NCBI GenBank assembly: GCA_028695735.1
Contig: JAQVIJ010000001.1
Location: 485,081 to 549,080 of the forward strand
Length of the DNA: 64,000 nt
Direction of reading: 5' to 3'
DNA from: Deltaproteobacteria bacterium
GTDB taxonomy: Bacteria; Desulfobacterota; Dissulfuribacteria; Dissulfuribacterales; DYLC01
Part shown: positions 54,313-62,082 of the stretch, one piece after another
Layout: every line of letters starts with the position of its first letter
Numbering within the stretch: the stretch's first letter is position 1
Position numbers and translations under genes: made by a program
The notes under the pieces: model-generated
What the model saw: the letters and a program-made list of their open reading frames with translations, nothing else
What the model was told of the DNA's origin: nothing
Database searches by the model: none

Positions 54313-54394
54313 CTTTACCTCCTATTATTATGTTTTTTTGAAAAGTAACACAAATTTGATTTCATGGCAATTCATGAGATATTCGAATATCGAG

Positions 54395-56572
54395 TTAGCC
54401 CCCTACGAATCCATAAATCCCACCGCCGATCTTTTGAATACCAAAGGCCACGATCCAGGCCAGGACAATTAGATAGGATATGGCAAAACCCGCCCAGCCC
54501 AGTGAGCCTGTCTCGCGCCAGATGGTGACGATGGTCACCATGCACGGCACATAGATGAGCACAAAGGCCATAAATGCCAGGGCAGTGACCGGTGTCATAC
54601 CGCTTTTTTTCAGCGCCGCCTGAAGTCCGGAGAGGTCTTCTTCCTCATTGGCCTTGGCCTGATACAGCACGCCCATGGTGCTCACCACCACCTCCTTGGC
54701 CACAAAGCCTGTGAGCAGGCTGACACCCAGCTTCCAGTCAAAGCCCAGGGGCCGAATCACAGGTTCAATGGCCTGCCCGATTCTGCCGATGTAGCTGGCC
54801 TGAAGCCGCTCCGCCGCCTCCTTTTGCTCGATGTTTGCTATCTCTTCCTTGACGGCCCTTGAGTCCTCTTCAGAAAGGCCGCTCTGGGCCAGTCTTTCTT
54901 CCAGAGTGGCCTTGGCGGCCTCGTAATCCATGCTAAGGGGCACATCCTTGGGGAATGCGCCTAAAAACCAGATGATCACCGAAAAGACCAGGACCACGCC
55001 GCCCATCTTCTGTAGATATGCCTTGGCCTTGTCCCATGCATGTATGATGAGGCCCTTGAAGGTAGGCATGCGGTAAGGCGGCAGCTCCATGACAAAGGGC
55101 GTGGCCTCACCTCTAAAGATGGTCTTGCTGAAGATGCGGCCCATGAGCACCGCAATGCCTACTCCCAAAAGATAGATGCCGAATATGATGTTTCCTGCAT
55201 GTTTAGGGAAAAAGGTGCCAGCCACCAGCACATAGACAGGAAGCCTGGCGGAACAGCTCATGAGGGGATTGAGCAGAATGGTGAGTATGCGATCCCGCCT
55301 GCTCTCCAATGTCCTGGCCGCCATAATGGCCGAGACATTACATCCAAAGCCCATGACAAATGGAATGAAGGACTTTCCATGAAGGCCCAAAAGGTGCATC
55401 ACCCTGTCCATCAAAAAGGCGGCCCTTGCCATGTAGCCCGTATCCTCCAGCAGGCTGATGCCCATAAACAGTATTACGATATTGGGCAGAAATACCACCA
55501 CCCCGCCCACGCCGCTTATCACACCGTCTATTATCATCTCCTTTGCAAGGCCATCGGGGAGGACATGGCCCATGACATCGGCTATAAATGCAACGCCTGC
55601 CTCGATCCAGGACTGGGGATACTCTCCCAGAATGAAGGTGCTCTGAAACAGCAGGTACATGAAGAAGAGCAGGATGGGCAGGCCCAGAAGCCGGTTGGTG
55701 AGGACCCGGTCGATCTCATAACTCATGTCCCTTTTGGCCACTGCAGAGAGCTTGACCGTCTCCTTGAGCGCCCCTGAAATAAAACCGTATCTGGCCTCTG
55801 TGATGATTACATCTGCTTCATCCTCGAACAGTTCTTTTATGTGTGTTCGGGAGGCCTCTGCCTGTTTCAGGACCATGTCCCCTTTGGGACAGGAAGCCAG
55901 CTCCTTAATAACCAGGGGGTCATTCTCCAAAAGCTTTATGGCGCTCCATCGAGGGTAGTATCTTGCTGCAAATTCAGGCGTTTTTCCCTTTAGCACCCCC
56001 TTGATGGTCTGAATTTCCTCTTCTATTTCAGGGCCGTAATTGATATGGATGTGTCGGGACACGGAGTCCGCGCCCTCTACAACCTCTCTGACCTTGTCCA
56101 GGAGTTCCTCAATGCCGATGCCCTTGGTGCCGACGGTCTGAACAATGGGGACCCCCAGGAGCCTGGCCAGTTGTTCGTAGTCTATGAGCAGCCCCTTGTC
56201 CTTGGCCATGTCCACCATGTTCATGGCAAAGACCAGCCGGATATTGAGTTCGATGAGCTGGCAGGCCAGATAGAGATTCCGCTCCAGGTTTGAGGCGTCC
56301 AGCACGGCCACCACCACATCAGGATGCTCTTTCAGAATAAAGTCCCGTGAGACCACCTCTTCCATGGAGTAGGCGGTGAGGGAATAGATGCCAGGCAGAT
56401 CCACCACAGTAAATTGTATCCCCTTGTGTTCTCTCACGCCTTCCTTTTTTTCCACCGTGACACCGGCCCAGTTGCCCACCTTTTGTCTGGCCCCTGTGAG
56501 CTGATTGAAGATGGTGGTCTTGCCTGCATTGGGATTTCCCGCAAGGGCCATTGTTATGTGTTTTGAAGCCAT
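54395..56572 (-). CDS. feoB: Ferrous iron transport protein B
   Basis: FeoB (725 residues) is the inner-membrane Fe(II) importer with an N-terminal G domain. The G1 motif 'GNPNAGKTTIFNQLTG', the G3 'VVDLPGIYSLTAYS' and 'FAMNMVDMAKDKG' (G4-like, NMVD) are clear; the C-terminal membrane part has the Gate repeats ('FIPFVMGFGCNVSAIMAART' and 'LLTGFVAKEVVVSTMGVLYQ'). Length and layout are typical. It lies downstream of feoA, separated by 94 bases that hold a palindromic repeat. Confidence 0.96.
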   Translation of the reverse strand: MASKHITMALAGNPNAGKTTIFNQLTGARQKVGNWAGVTVEKKEGVREHKGIQFTVVDLPGIYSLTAYSMEEVVSRDFILKEHPDVVVAVLDASNLERNLYLACQLIELNIRLVFAMNMVDMAKDKGLLIDYEQLARLLGVPIVQTVGTKGIGIEELLDKVREVVEGADSVSRHIHINYGPEIEEEIQTIKGVLKGKTPEFAARYYPRWSAIKLLENDPLVIKELASCPKGDMVLKQAEASRTHIKELFEDEADVIITEARYGFISGALKETVKLSAVAKRDMSYEIDRVLTNRLLGLPILLFFMYLLFQSTFILGEYPQSWIEAGVAFIADVMGHVLPDGLAKEMIIDGVISGVGGVVVFLPNIVILFMGISLLEDTGYMARAAFLMDRVMHLLGLHGKSFIPFVMGFGCNVSAIMAARTLESRRDRILTILLNPLMSCSARLPVYVLVAGTFFPKHAGNIIFGIYLLGVGIAVLMGRIFSKTIFRGEATPFVMELPPYRMPTFKGLIIHAWDKAKAYLQKMGGVVLVFSVIIWFLGAFPKDVPLSMDYEAAKATLEERLAQSGLSEEDSRAVKEEIANIEQKEAAERLQASYIGRIGQAIEPVIRPLGFDWKLGVSLLTGFVAKEVVVSTMGVLYQAKANEEEDLSGLQAALKKSGMTPVTALAFMAFVLIYVPCMVTIVTIWRETGSLGWAGFAISYLIVLAWIVAFGIQKIGGGIYGFVGG

Positions 56573-56640
56573 TTATCCTCCTTTGTATAGCCAAATAGTT
56601 TTTGGTTTGCCAAACTTATATCGCAAAAAAAATAGGGCAA

Positions 56641-56672
56641 ATGTAGGGGCGACAGGCCGGTCGCCTCTACTC
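56641..56672. repeat. Palindromic GTAGGGGCGAC repeat between feoB and feoA
   Basis: ATGTAGGGGCGACAGG followed by CCGGTCGCCTCTAC makes a near-perfect palindrome covering the end of feoA (its stop lies at 56667). It is a mutated copy of the exact palindrome at 57043-57074. In an mRNA reading feoA-feoB it would fold between the two genes. Confidence 0.75.
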
Positions 56673-56882
56673 CACCCGTATCTTTTGGGCCATGCCCCGG
56701 CCAAGTATCATTTTAGACCCATTTTTTTCGAAAATAACAGGCCCTTCCGGCACATTTTGCAGAATCTTCAGCCTTGTTCCAGGAAAGATCCCCAGCTCTA
56801 AAATACGTCGATACATCTCACAGCCGGAATCGATGTGCTTGACTGTGGCGATAGCTCCATTTTTTACATCTGATAGGTACAT
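56667..56882 (-). CDS. feoA: Ferrous iron transport protein A
   Basis: FeoA (71 residues) is the small SH3-like cytosolic partner of FeoB. It shows 'LSDVKNGAIATVKHIDSGCE', 'RRILELGIFPGTRLKILQNV' and 'ILGRGMAQKIRV', the usual FeoA pattern. The Shine-Dalgarno AGGGGA lies within the end of a small upstream frame. It is transcribed toward feoB. Its last codons overlap the palindromic repeat at 56641, so the repeat may have altered its C-terminus. Confidence 0.92.
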   Translation of the reverse strand: MYLSDVKNGAIATVKHIDSGCEMYRRILELGIFPGTRLKILQNVPEGPVIFEKNGSKMILGRGMAQKIRVE

Positions 56883-56884
56883 GA

Positions 56885-56998
56885 TTATTTCCCCTGCCCT
56901 CTAAACGGGCAATTACGTCTGCACAACAGACAGGTCAGCCCGCCTTTTGTGCAGCGGTGAGTTTTTATACAATATAATGGCCTTAAAGTCATCGTCAT
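56885..56998 (-). CDS. Possible small Cys-rich peptide upstream of feoA
   Basis: A 37-codon frame (ATG at 56998) ends two bases before the feoA ATG. It encodes a basic peptide with five Cys, including CLLCRRNC near the end (CxxC-xxx-C spacing). Small Cys-rich proteins accompany FeoB in some bacteria, but this one has no obvious ribosome site and its 5' end lies in a repeat. The frame stays open upstream through the repeat to 57190. It could be chance. Confidence 0.3.
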   Translation of the reverse strand: MTMTLRPLYCIKTHRCTKGGLTCLLCRRNCPFRGQGK

Positions 56999-57122
56999 TG
57001 CGAGCCTGTCTGCGTGCAAGGCACAGGCAGGGTGGCTAGCCGATGTAGGGGCGACCGGCCGGTCGCCCCTACATTCTTTTGCGCAGAGGATTGCTGCGCC
57101 GCCTGCGGCGGCTCGCAATGAC
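56994..57122. repeat. Dispersed palindromic repeat element with nested 32-bp palindrome
   Basis: The element is bounded by the inverted repeats GTCATTGCGAGCC (56994-57006) and GGCTCGCAATGAC (57110-57122). Inside are a hairpin CCTGTCTGCGTGC/GGCACAGGCAGG (57005-57031) and a perfect 32-bp palindrome (57043-57074; half-site ATGTAGGGGCGACCGG). TCATTGCGAGC-type ends are common in REP/MITE-like repeats of several phyla. It lies between dtxR and feoA and contains no gene of its own. Confidence 0.85.
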
Positions 57123-57131
57123 ACGGGATGG

Positions 57132-57854
57132 TCATTCGTTCTGGATTTCGATAGAGACATGGCTGGATTCCTCCTTCCGCAAGGATACATGGTATCCCTT
57201 TATGAGCAGCTCCTGTGGGTCAGTAAGGGGAGCGGTCTTGATGAATTCCACTGTTGCGCCCTTGGTAAAGCCCATCTCCCGAAGCCGTTTTGCCAGATTG
57301 CCTCTGGCATTTAGGCGTAATACCGTGGCCCTCTGGCCTGGCATCAACTGATCCAGTGTGGTAACAGAGGGTGTTTTTTGTGTGGAATCGTTGTTGAATC
57401 GGCCTGTTTCCGTCTGTTTGGGGCAGAAATAGCCTTTTTCAGGGGAAAAGCTAAAACCTGCCTTTTGACAGGCTGACATGAAGACGGTCAGGGCCTCAAA
57501 GCGTTCCAGCATCTCGGATGTGACCATGTGTTCCATGGTGCAGGCCATTTTATCGGCCATTTCCTCGTGGAAGGCCAGGACAGTATGAAAAAAGGCCCTC
57601 AGGGATTCATGCCGCCTAATCACATCCACTGCCAGGCTGCGGCCTGTGTCCGTGAGGGTGATGACATCGTAGGGCGCATAATTGACCATGCCCTTTTGTG
57701 CCAGCATCTTCAATGCGCCTGTCACAGAAGAGTTGTTGACCTTTAGTGCCTTGGCAATGTCCTTGGCCTTGGCAGCCCCTTTTTGAGAGATGATGCGCAA
57801 AATGGCCTCTAAATAATCCTCAAGGCTTGCGCTGAGTGGCATTGTGGTGGTCAT
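57132..57854 (-). CDS. DtxR/MntR-family metal-dependent repressor
   Basis: The 240-residue regulator has an N-terminal winged helix ('LEDYLEAILRIISQKGAAKA', 'VNNSSVTGALKMLAQKGMVN'), the metal-binding dimerisation region ('RHESLRAFFHTVLAFHEEMA', 'MEHMVTSEMLERFEAL') and a C-terminal FeoA/SH3-like domain ('LDQLMPGQRATVLRLNARGN' to 'EFIKTAPL'). Its placement just upstream of feoAB argues for Fe(II)- rather than Mn(II)-responsive control. A GGGAGG site precedes the ATG. Confidence 0.9.
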   Translation of the reverse strand: MTTTMPLSASLEDYLEAILRIISQKGAAKAKDIAKALKVNNSSVTGALKMLAQKGMVNYAPYDVITLTDTGRSLAVDVIRRHESLRAFFHTVLAFHEEMADKMACTMEHMVTSEMLERFEALTVFMSACQKAGFSFSPEKGYFCPKQTETGRFNNDSTQKTPSVTTLDQLMPGQRATVLRLNARGNLAKRLREMGFTKGATVEFIKTAPLTDPQELLIKGYHVSLRKEESSHVSIEIQNE

Positions 57855-57868
57855 AAGAGCCTCCCAAG

Positions 57869-57911
57869 AATTTTTAGGTATGGCTGATATTTTATGGCTT
57901 TCCTAAAAAAT
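57869..57911. promoter_or_regulatory. Candidate operator upstream of the dtxR-like gene
   Basis: AATTTTTAGG (57869-57878) and CCTAAAAAAT (57902-57911) form an inverted repeat of about 9 bp, 15-57 bases before the dtxR ATG; the spacer holds a direct repeat TATGGC. It could be an autoregulatory site, but it does not match the classic DtxR box. Confidence 0.3.
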
Positions 57912-58164
57912 GTCAAGATCAAAAGACCATGCAAAAACAGGGGATGCAATAATTGCTATATGTGCAAAAAATGCATGATGAACAGGCCTGAAGAGTGCAA
58001 AGAAATTGTCCATGGTTCGCCAGGATGCTGAATAGAGGCCATGATACCTGCCTCAAATCCGCTTATTTGGCGCTTTTTGAAGGGATTATTGTGTTGGCAT
58101 GTGGCTTGCAAAAGCTATATTCGAACAAAGACAACTTCATAACCCTCCCAACCCTCCTCTCCAT

Positions 58165-58203
58165 AAAGGCCTTCTTAACTAATCATTAGGAAGGCCTTTT
58201 TTA
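58165..58203. terminator. Bidirectional Rho-independent terminator
   Basis: AAAGGCCTTC (58165-58174) and GAAGGCCTTT (58190-58199) are perfect 10-base arms with a 15-base loop. The right side carries T residues, and the left side A residues as needed for the other direction. Confidence 0.8.
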
Positions 58204-58237
58204 TGATGTTAAATAGGGGTGTAAAGGCAGACAGTCA

Positions 58238-58702
58238 ATGCGGCATGTAAGACATCTTGTTTTTGGAACCATTTCATTCGTTGTCCTGTCATTACAAGCT
58301 GTCACTTTTCCTTCTTTAGCTCCGGCTGCCCCTGAAATTATTCCGCAATACGATGAAAATACTGAGATCGTCCTGCTCGGTGAGGTGATCGGCTCCGATG
58401 TGGACAGCGATCTAAACCTTCGATATCTGGACATCAATGCATCCAGGCGGCGTTATCGAGTCTTTCTGGCGCCTGAATGGTTTATAGTCAAACATCATGT
58501 GCCCTGTATTCTGGGGGGCATCGTGGAGGTGGTGGGTTCCAAATTCTATTGCAATGAGGGTACGCTGTCCATTCTGGCCAAGCATATCCGGTACCTCCCC
58601 TCTGGAAAGACATTGGTGCTCAGGGATGCAGCGAGCCGTCCCATCTGGCGTCAGGGGCATGACTGGGGCACATGTATTCGCTATTTGCCCAAATCCCAAT
58701 GA
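58238..58702 (+). CDS. Small exported protein, uncharacterised
   Basis: A 154-residue product with a signal-like N-terminus (LVFGTISFVVLSLQAVTFPS, then LAPAAP). The mature part reads 'IVLLGEVIGSDVDSDLNLRY', 'CILGGIVEVVGSKFYCNEGT' and 'LSILAKHIRYLPSGKTLVLR', which suggests a compact beta (OB-like) fold with two Cys. I do not recognise a named family. Its stop codon overlaps the ATG of the next gene (ATGA), so the two are co-translated. Confidence 0.65.
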   Translation: MRHVRHLVFGTISFVVLSLQAVTFPSLAPAAPEIIPQYDENTEIVLLGEVIGSDVDSDLNLRYLDINASRRRYRVFLAPEWFIVKHHVPCILGGIVEVVGSKFYCNEGTLSILAKHIRYLPSGKTLVLRDAASRPIWRQGHDWGTCIRYLPKSQ

Positions 58703-59262
58703 ATGCCTTGAGAAGGTCCATTTTAATGCGCCGCGATGAGGTGCCTGAAGACCTGCGTATGTCTTGGTCTCGTGCCATATGCAGTCAACTTCAAGGGCTT
58801 TTGGCCGAAAAGGCGCTTCATTTTCCCATGTTTTATGTCTCTTTTAGAAGCGAGGTGGCCACTCATGACCTCATTCGTTCCAGATTGGAGCAGGGGCTGT
58901 TTGTGGCGGTGCCCATTACACATTTGGCCACTCACACACTGGAGCCCAGGCGTATAACCCACTGGGGGCAGTTGGTCCCAGGGGTATACGGCATTCTGGA
59001 ACCCGATGCCCAAATCACGGGGCCTGCACCACCGCAAGAGCTAAGCGCCGTCATCGTGCCTGGTTCGGTCTTTGATCTGTCAGGCGGCAGATATGGATAC
59101 GGCGGCGGGTATTACGACCGTTTTTTAATGAATGCTGCGCCCCAGGCGGTGCGCATTGGCCTGGCCTTTGAGCTTCAGGTATTGGAGGCTATTGCCTTGG
59201 CACGGCACGACCAGCGCATGAACTGGATCATTACAGAGAACCGGACGATAGGGCCCTTTTAA
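58699..59262 (+). CDS. 5-formyltetrahydrofolate cyclo-ligase
   Basis: The enzyme (188 residues from the ATG at 58699) closes 5-formyl-THF to methenyl-THF using ATP. Family motifs are 'MFYVSFRSEVATHDLI', 'PGVYGILEPDA' and the signature 'GGRYGYGGGYYDRFL' near the C-terminus. The start is taken at 58699, where it overlaps the upstream stop by 4 bases; an in-frame start at 58672 lies inside that gene. Its 3' end overlaps pyrF on the other strand by 32 bases. Confidence 0.9.
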   Translation: MNALRRSILMRRDEVPEDLRMSWSRAICSQLQGLLAEKALHFPMFYVSFRSEVATHDLIRSRLEQGLFVAVPITHLATHTLEPRRITHWGQLVPGVYGILEPDAQITGPAPPQELSAVIVPGSVFDLSGGRYGYGGGYYDRFLMNAAPQAVRIGLAFELQVLEAIALARHDQRMNWIITENRTIGPF

Positions 59263-59944
59263 TCTCCTCCTGTATGGCTGTGACCGCCTTTAATGGGTCA
59301 GGGGCCTTGCTGATGGGCCTGCCGATGACCAGGTAGTCAGCGCCCTTTGAAATGGCATAGGAGGGTGTGGCGATGCGCCTCTGGTCATTTATGCCCTGGG
59401 CATCATTCATGCGTATTCCGGGTGTCACCAAAAAGAATTCATTCCCGAGACTGCTTCTGAGCAGCCCTGCCTCCTGGGCAGATGCCACCACGCCGCTGCA
59501 ACCCAGTTCAATGGCCTGACGGCCGCGTCTCAGCACCAGTTCCTCCACCGATATGCCTGCTCCTGTTTCTCGCAGGTCGTTTTCAGCCATGGAGGTGAGC
59601 ACGGTTACGGCCAGGAGGTTTATATCCTCCTGAGCAGCCACCGCCGCCTCCACTATATCCCGATTGCCGTGAATGGTGGCAAAGGTGATGCCCCTGCCGT
59701 TTAATTGCCTGACGGCTAAATGAACGGTCTGGGGTATGTCAAAGAATTTCAGGTCCAGCATGACCCTATGGCCCTTTTTCAGTATGTAATCGATTATGGG
59801 CCAGCCCCCTGCCAAAAAGAGCTGTAGGCCGACCTTGAAAAAACGGACGGGTCCTGTCAGGAGGTCAATCCATTTTTGCGCCTCAAGGGTTGTTGCAAAA
59901 TCCAGGGCGAATATGATGCGTTCTGTGGCAGGAATTGCTTTCAT
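59231..59944 (-). CDS. pyrF: Orotidine 5'-phosphate decarboxylase
   Basis: PyrF (237 residues) makes UMP from OMP, the last step of pyrimidine synthesis. The catalytic motif 'VMLDLKFFDIPQTV' (Asp-Lys-x-x-Asp pattern) is present, with 'FALDFATTLEAQKWIDLL' at the N-terminus and 'DYLVIGRPISKAPDPLKAVT' (phosphate-binding) near the end. It overlaps the upstream TPR gene by 4 bases, so it is translated as part of the selA-TPR-pyrF group. Confidence 0.95.
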   Translation of the reverse strand: MKAIPATERIIFALDFATTLEAQKWIDLLTGPVRFFKVGLQLFLAGGWPIIDYILKKGHRVMLDLKFFDIPQTVHLAVRQLNGRGITFATIHGNRDIVEAAVAAQEDINLLAVTVLTSMAENDLRETGAGISVEELVLRRGRQAIELGCSGVVASAQEAGLLRSSLGNEFFLVTPGIRMNDAQGINDQRRIATPSYAISKGADYLVIGRPISKAPDPLKAVTAIQEEIKRALSSGSL

Positions 59945-62082
59945 GGCATGGTTTCTGTCTTTCTTTTCAGATTTGCGAGCATTTTATGCAGTCTTCTGGA
60001 GCTGGTCAGGAGTTCAGCCTGTTTCAGGAGCCTCCGGGCGGTCCTGGAGTCACCTTCCGCGGTCATGTAGCCCTTGGCCAGAAAAAACAGTATCTCCGCA
60101 TCATACGGAGTGCGTACAAGGGCCTTGTTCAGATTTTCCTTGGCATAGCTCCAATTGCCTTTTTCCAGACCCAGCCTGCCTTGCAGTTTGAAAAAGGCGG
60201 CCGGCAATTCACTCAGACCTTTCGTCATAAAAGGGGCAAGCAGGCCCATGGCGGCGTTTGTATCCTGTTTTTCAAATAGGCAGTTGGCCAGTTTTATTGT
60301 GATGTGAATGTCTTCGGGGGCAAGTTTTGCGGCCTTTCTGAGCAGTTCTTCCGCCTTGTCGAACTGTTTTGTCTCCAGCAGTATGCCGCTCAGATTGTAA
60401 TATGCCATTACATCCTCGGGGAATTGCTGCAATGCCTGCTCGAAGCAGCGGACAGCGGCCGCCCTTCTGCCTGTCTGCTGCAGCGTGATACCCAGGCTGT
60501 TCAACAGCGCCGGCGTAACAACTGACCGCCGGTCCATGCCGTTTCCATGCCGTCTGTCCTGACGCGATGCAAGACTCAGGGCCTTTTTGAACATCTTGCA
60601 GGCTGCGTTCATATCACCCATGGCAAACAGCTCGTCTCCTGCCACATGCAGGGTAAGCGCGTCGAAAACAGCCTTTTTTAGGGTCTGCCCCCTCTCATGC
60701 CGGCCGTTTTCATGGAAGATATTGTGTGATTCCGGAAGCAGGGATGCGTGCAGACAGGCATAGACCGCGGCTGCGGCCGGACTCGACATGCCAGCCGCTT
60801 TTAATGCAGCGCCCTCATATGCAATGCCCATTACAATGTGATCGAGCTCCGGCAAGCCCATGACAGCCTTTTCAAGGGGTTGCACAAAGGCATCGCCTGT
60901 TTCCGTATGGCTGATTATAAAGGCGCTTTCCTGCCCCGACGGGATTGTCTGCCAGAAAGCGGGCAGACGTGACATCAGTTTTTCCATGCCTGCCTCCATG
61001 TCCGCACCGCCTGAGATGAACGCCGTCGCCCTTATCCTGTCGGGCAGGGACGTTATGCGTCGAAGGGCACCGCTCATGTCTTGTGCGCCGGTCTTTCGCT
61101 GCAACACGGCCGTATCCATACTGGAAAAGATATGTGCCCCCAGTTGTCTTGCAAGGAATTCCGTCTGCAGAATAAACGGCAGGGACAGGCAGATATTTTT
61201 GTCAAAATGCAGATAAACTGAAAGGGTGTCGGCAACGGCACAGGGGACGCTTTGCCAGAAGCGTTTCAGACCCGATGCCAATCCGTCATATTTGGGTGTG
61301 AGTTCTCCGGCATGACTGGCTCGGTCCTTGTGGAAAATGGCGAACCATGCCTCGTTCCTGTCTCCGCCAAGATATTTCAGCCTGACGGCCGGCCAGAGGC
61401 GCAGGCAGACGGCACGGGCTTTTGAACCAAAAACCATCGCCTCGCAGGAGGTTGCATTCCATTCACTTTCAGAAGGGCCATGGGTTTGCGAGACATGCAC
61501 TACGGCGGTGAAGGCCCCGTCTGTCTGCATCTTTTTCAGAAAATATTGTAAAAAAGGGGGGTAAACAGCTCCATCTGCATCTTTTTGGGATATCAGGGCC
61601 TGCTGAAAGGTTTTTTGCACAAGAAGCTGGATATAATCCTGTAATAACTGCAACCACCTGCCGGCCTCTTCCAGATTGATCAGGCGGTTGACACCTTGAA
61701 TGGCCAGAACGCCCAGTATTCGTGAGAGGAGGGCACTGGAATCAGTCTTGCCGTCCTTTGTGCAACAGCAATGACCGCTATCTGCTTGTATGGGCAGAAA
61801 GACATTGTGTCCTATGGCATCCCAGAAGGGTTGTTTTGCGCACAGGGCGTCTGCTATCCGTTTCCGCTGTCTATCGGAAAGGCCGAACAGCTTCGTGCAG
61901 GCAGACAGGGGAATCTCCATGCCCGTTTCATTCACCATATTTTGTAAGGGTGTTCTGGCATCGCAAGGGAGCCAGTGCAGTGTCTCGAAGGACAGGGTTG
62001 TTTGCAGTGTCTTTTGGACAAGGGGCAGGATGCAGGCCAGGTCGCCTTGTTCCATACCTGTCCACGAGATATGCTCATTCAT
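59941..62082 (-). CDS. Large protein with C-terminal TPR repeats
   Basis: The 713-residue product has at least four to five tetratricopeptide repeats at about 460-690 ('LNSLGITLQQTGRRAAAVRC', 'AYYNLSGILLETKQFDKAEE', 'ITIKLANCLFEKQDTNAAMG', 'YAKENLNKALVRTPYDAEIL'). The N-terminal ~450 residues are not TPR. A segment 'YLGGDRNEAWFAIF' (about 250) resembles the GGDEF turn of diguanylate cyclases, but the rest of that domain is not clear, so this is tentative. There is no signal peptide. It overlaps selA by 8 bases and pyrF by 4. Function unknown. Confidence 0.65.
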   Translation of the reverse strand: MNEHISWTGMEQGDLACILPLVQKTLQTTLSFETLHWLPCDARTPLQNMVNETGMEIPLSACTKLFGLSDRQRKRIADALCAKQPFWDAIGHNVFLPIQADSGHCCCTKDGKTDSSALLSRILGVLAIQGVNRLINLEEAGRWLQLLQDYIQLLVQKTFQQALISQKDADGAVYPPFLQYFLKKMQTDGAFTAVVHVSQTHGPSESEWNATSCEAMVFGSKARAVCLRLWPAVRLKYLGGDRNEAWFAIFHKDRASHAGELTPKYDGLASGLKRFWQSVPCAVADTLSVYLHFDKNICLSLPFILQTEFLARQLGAHIFSSMDTAVLQRKTGAQDMSGALRRITSLPDRIRATAFISGGADMEAGMEKLMSRLPAFWQTIPSGQESAFIISHTETGDAFVQPLEKAVMGLPELDHIVMGIAYEGAALKAAGMSSPAAAAVYACLHASLLPESHNIFHENGRHERGQTLKKAVFDALTLHVAGDELFAMGDMNAACKMFKKALSLASRQDRRHGNGMDRRSVVTPALLNSLGITLQQTGRRAAAVRCFEQALQQFPEDVMAYYNLSGILLETKQFDKAEELLRKAAKLAPEDIHITIKLANCLFEKQDTNAAMGLLAPFMTKGLSELPAAFFKLQGRLGLEKGNWSYAKENLNKALVRTPYDAEILFFLAKGYMTAEGDSRTARRLLKQAELLTSSRRLHKMLANLKRKTETMP

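Larger units (their letters stand above)
57855..58237. other. Intergenic region between dtxR-like gene and a small exported-protein gene
   Basis: About 380 bases. It contains an inverted repeat next to the dtxR start (57869-57911) and a strong bidirectional terminator (58165-58203). Between them (57912-58164) I see no coding sequence, RNA or repeat that I can support. Confidence 0.6.

Noticed and set aside
55040-55777. 245-codon plus-strand frame opposite feoB
   Set aside because: Antisense to a full-length FeoB; composition (His- and Gln-rich) is that of a reversed coding strand.
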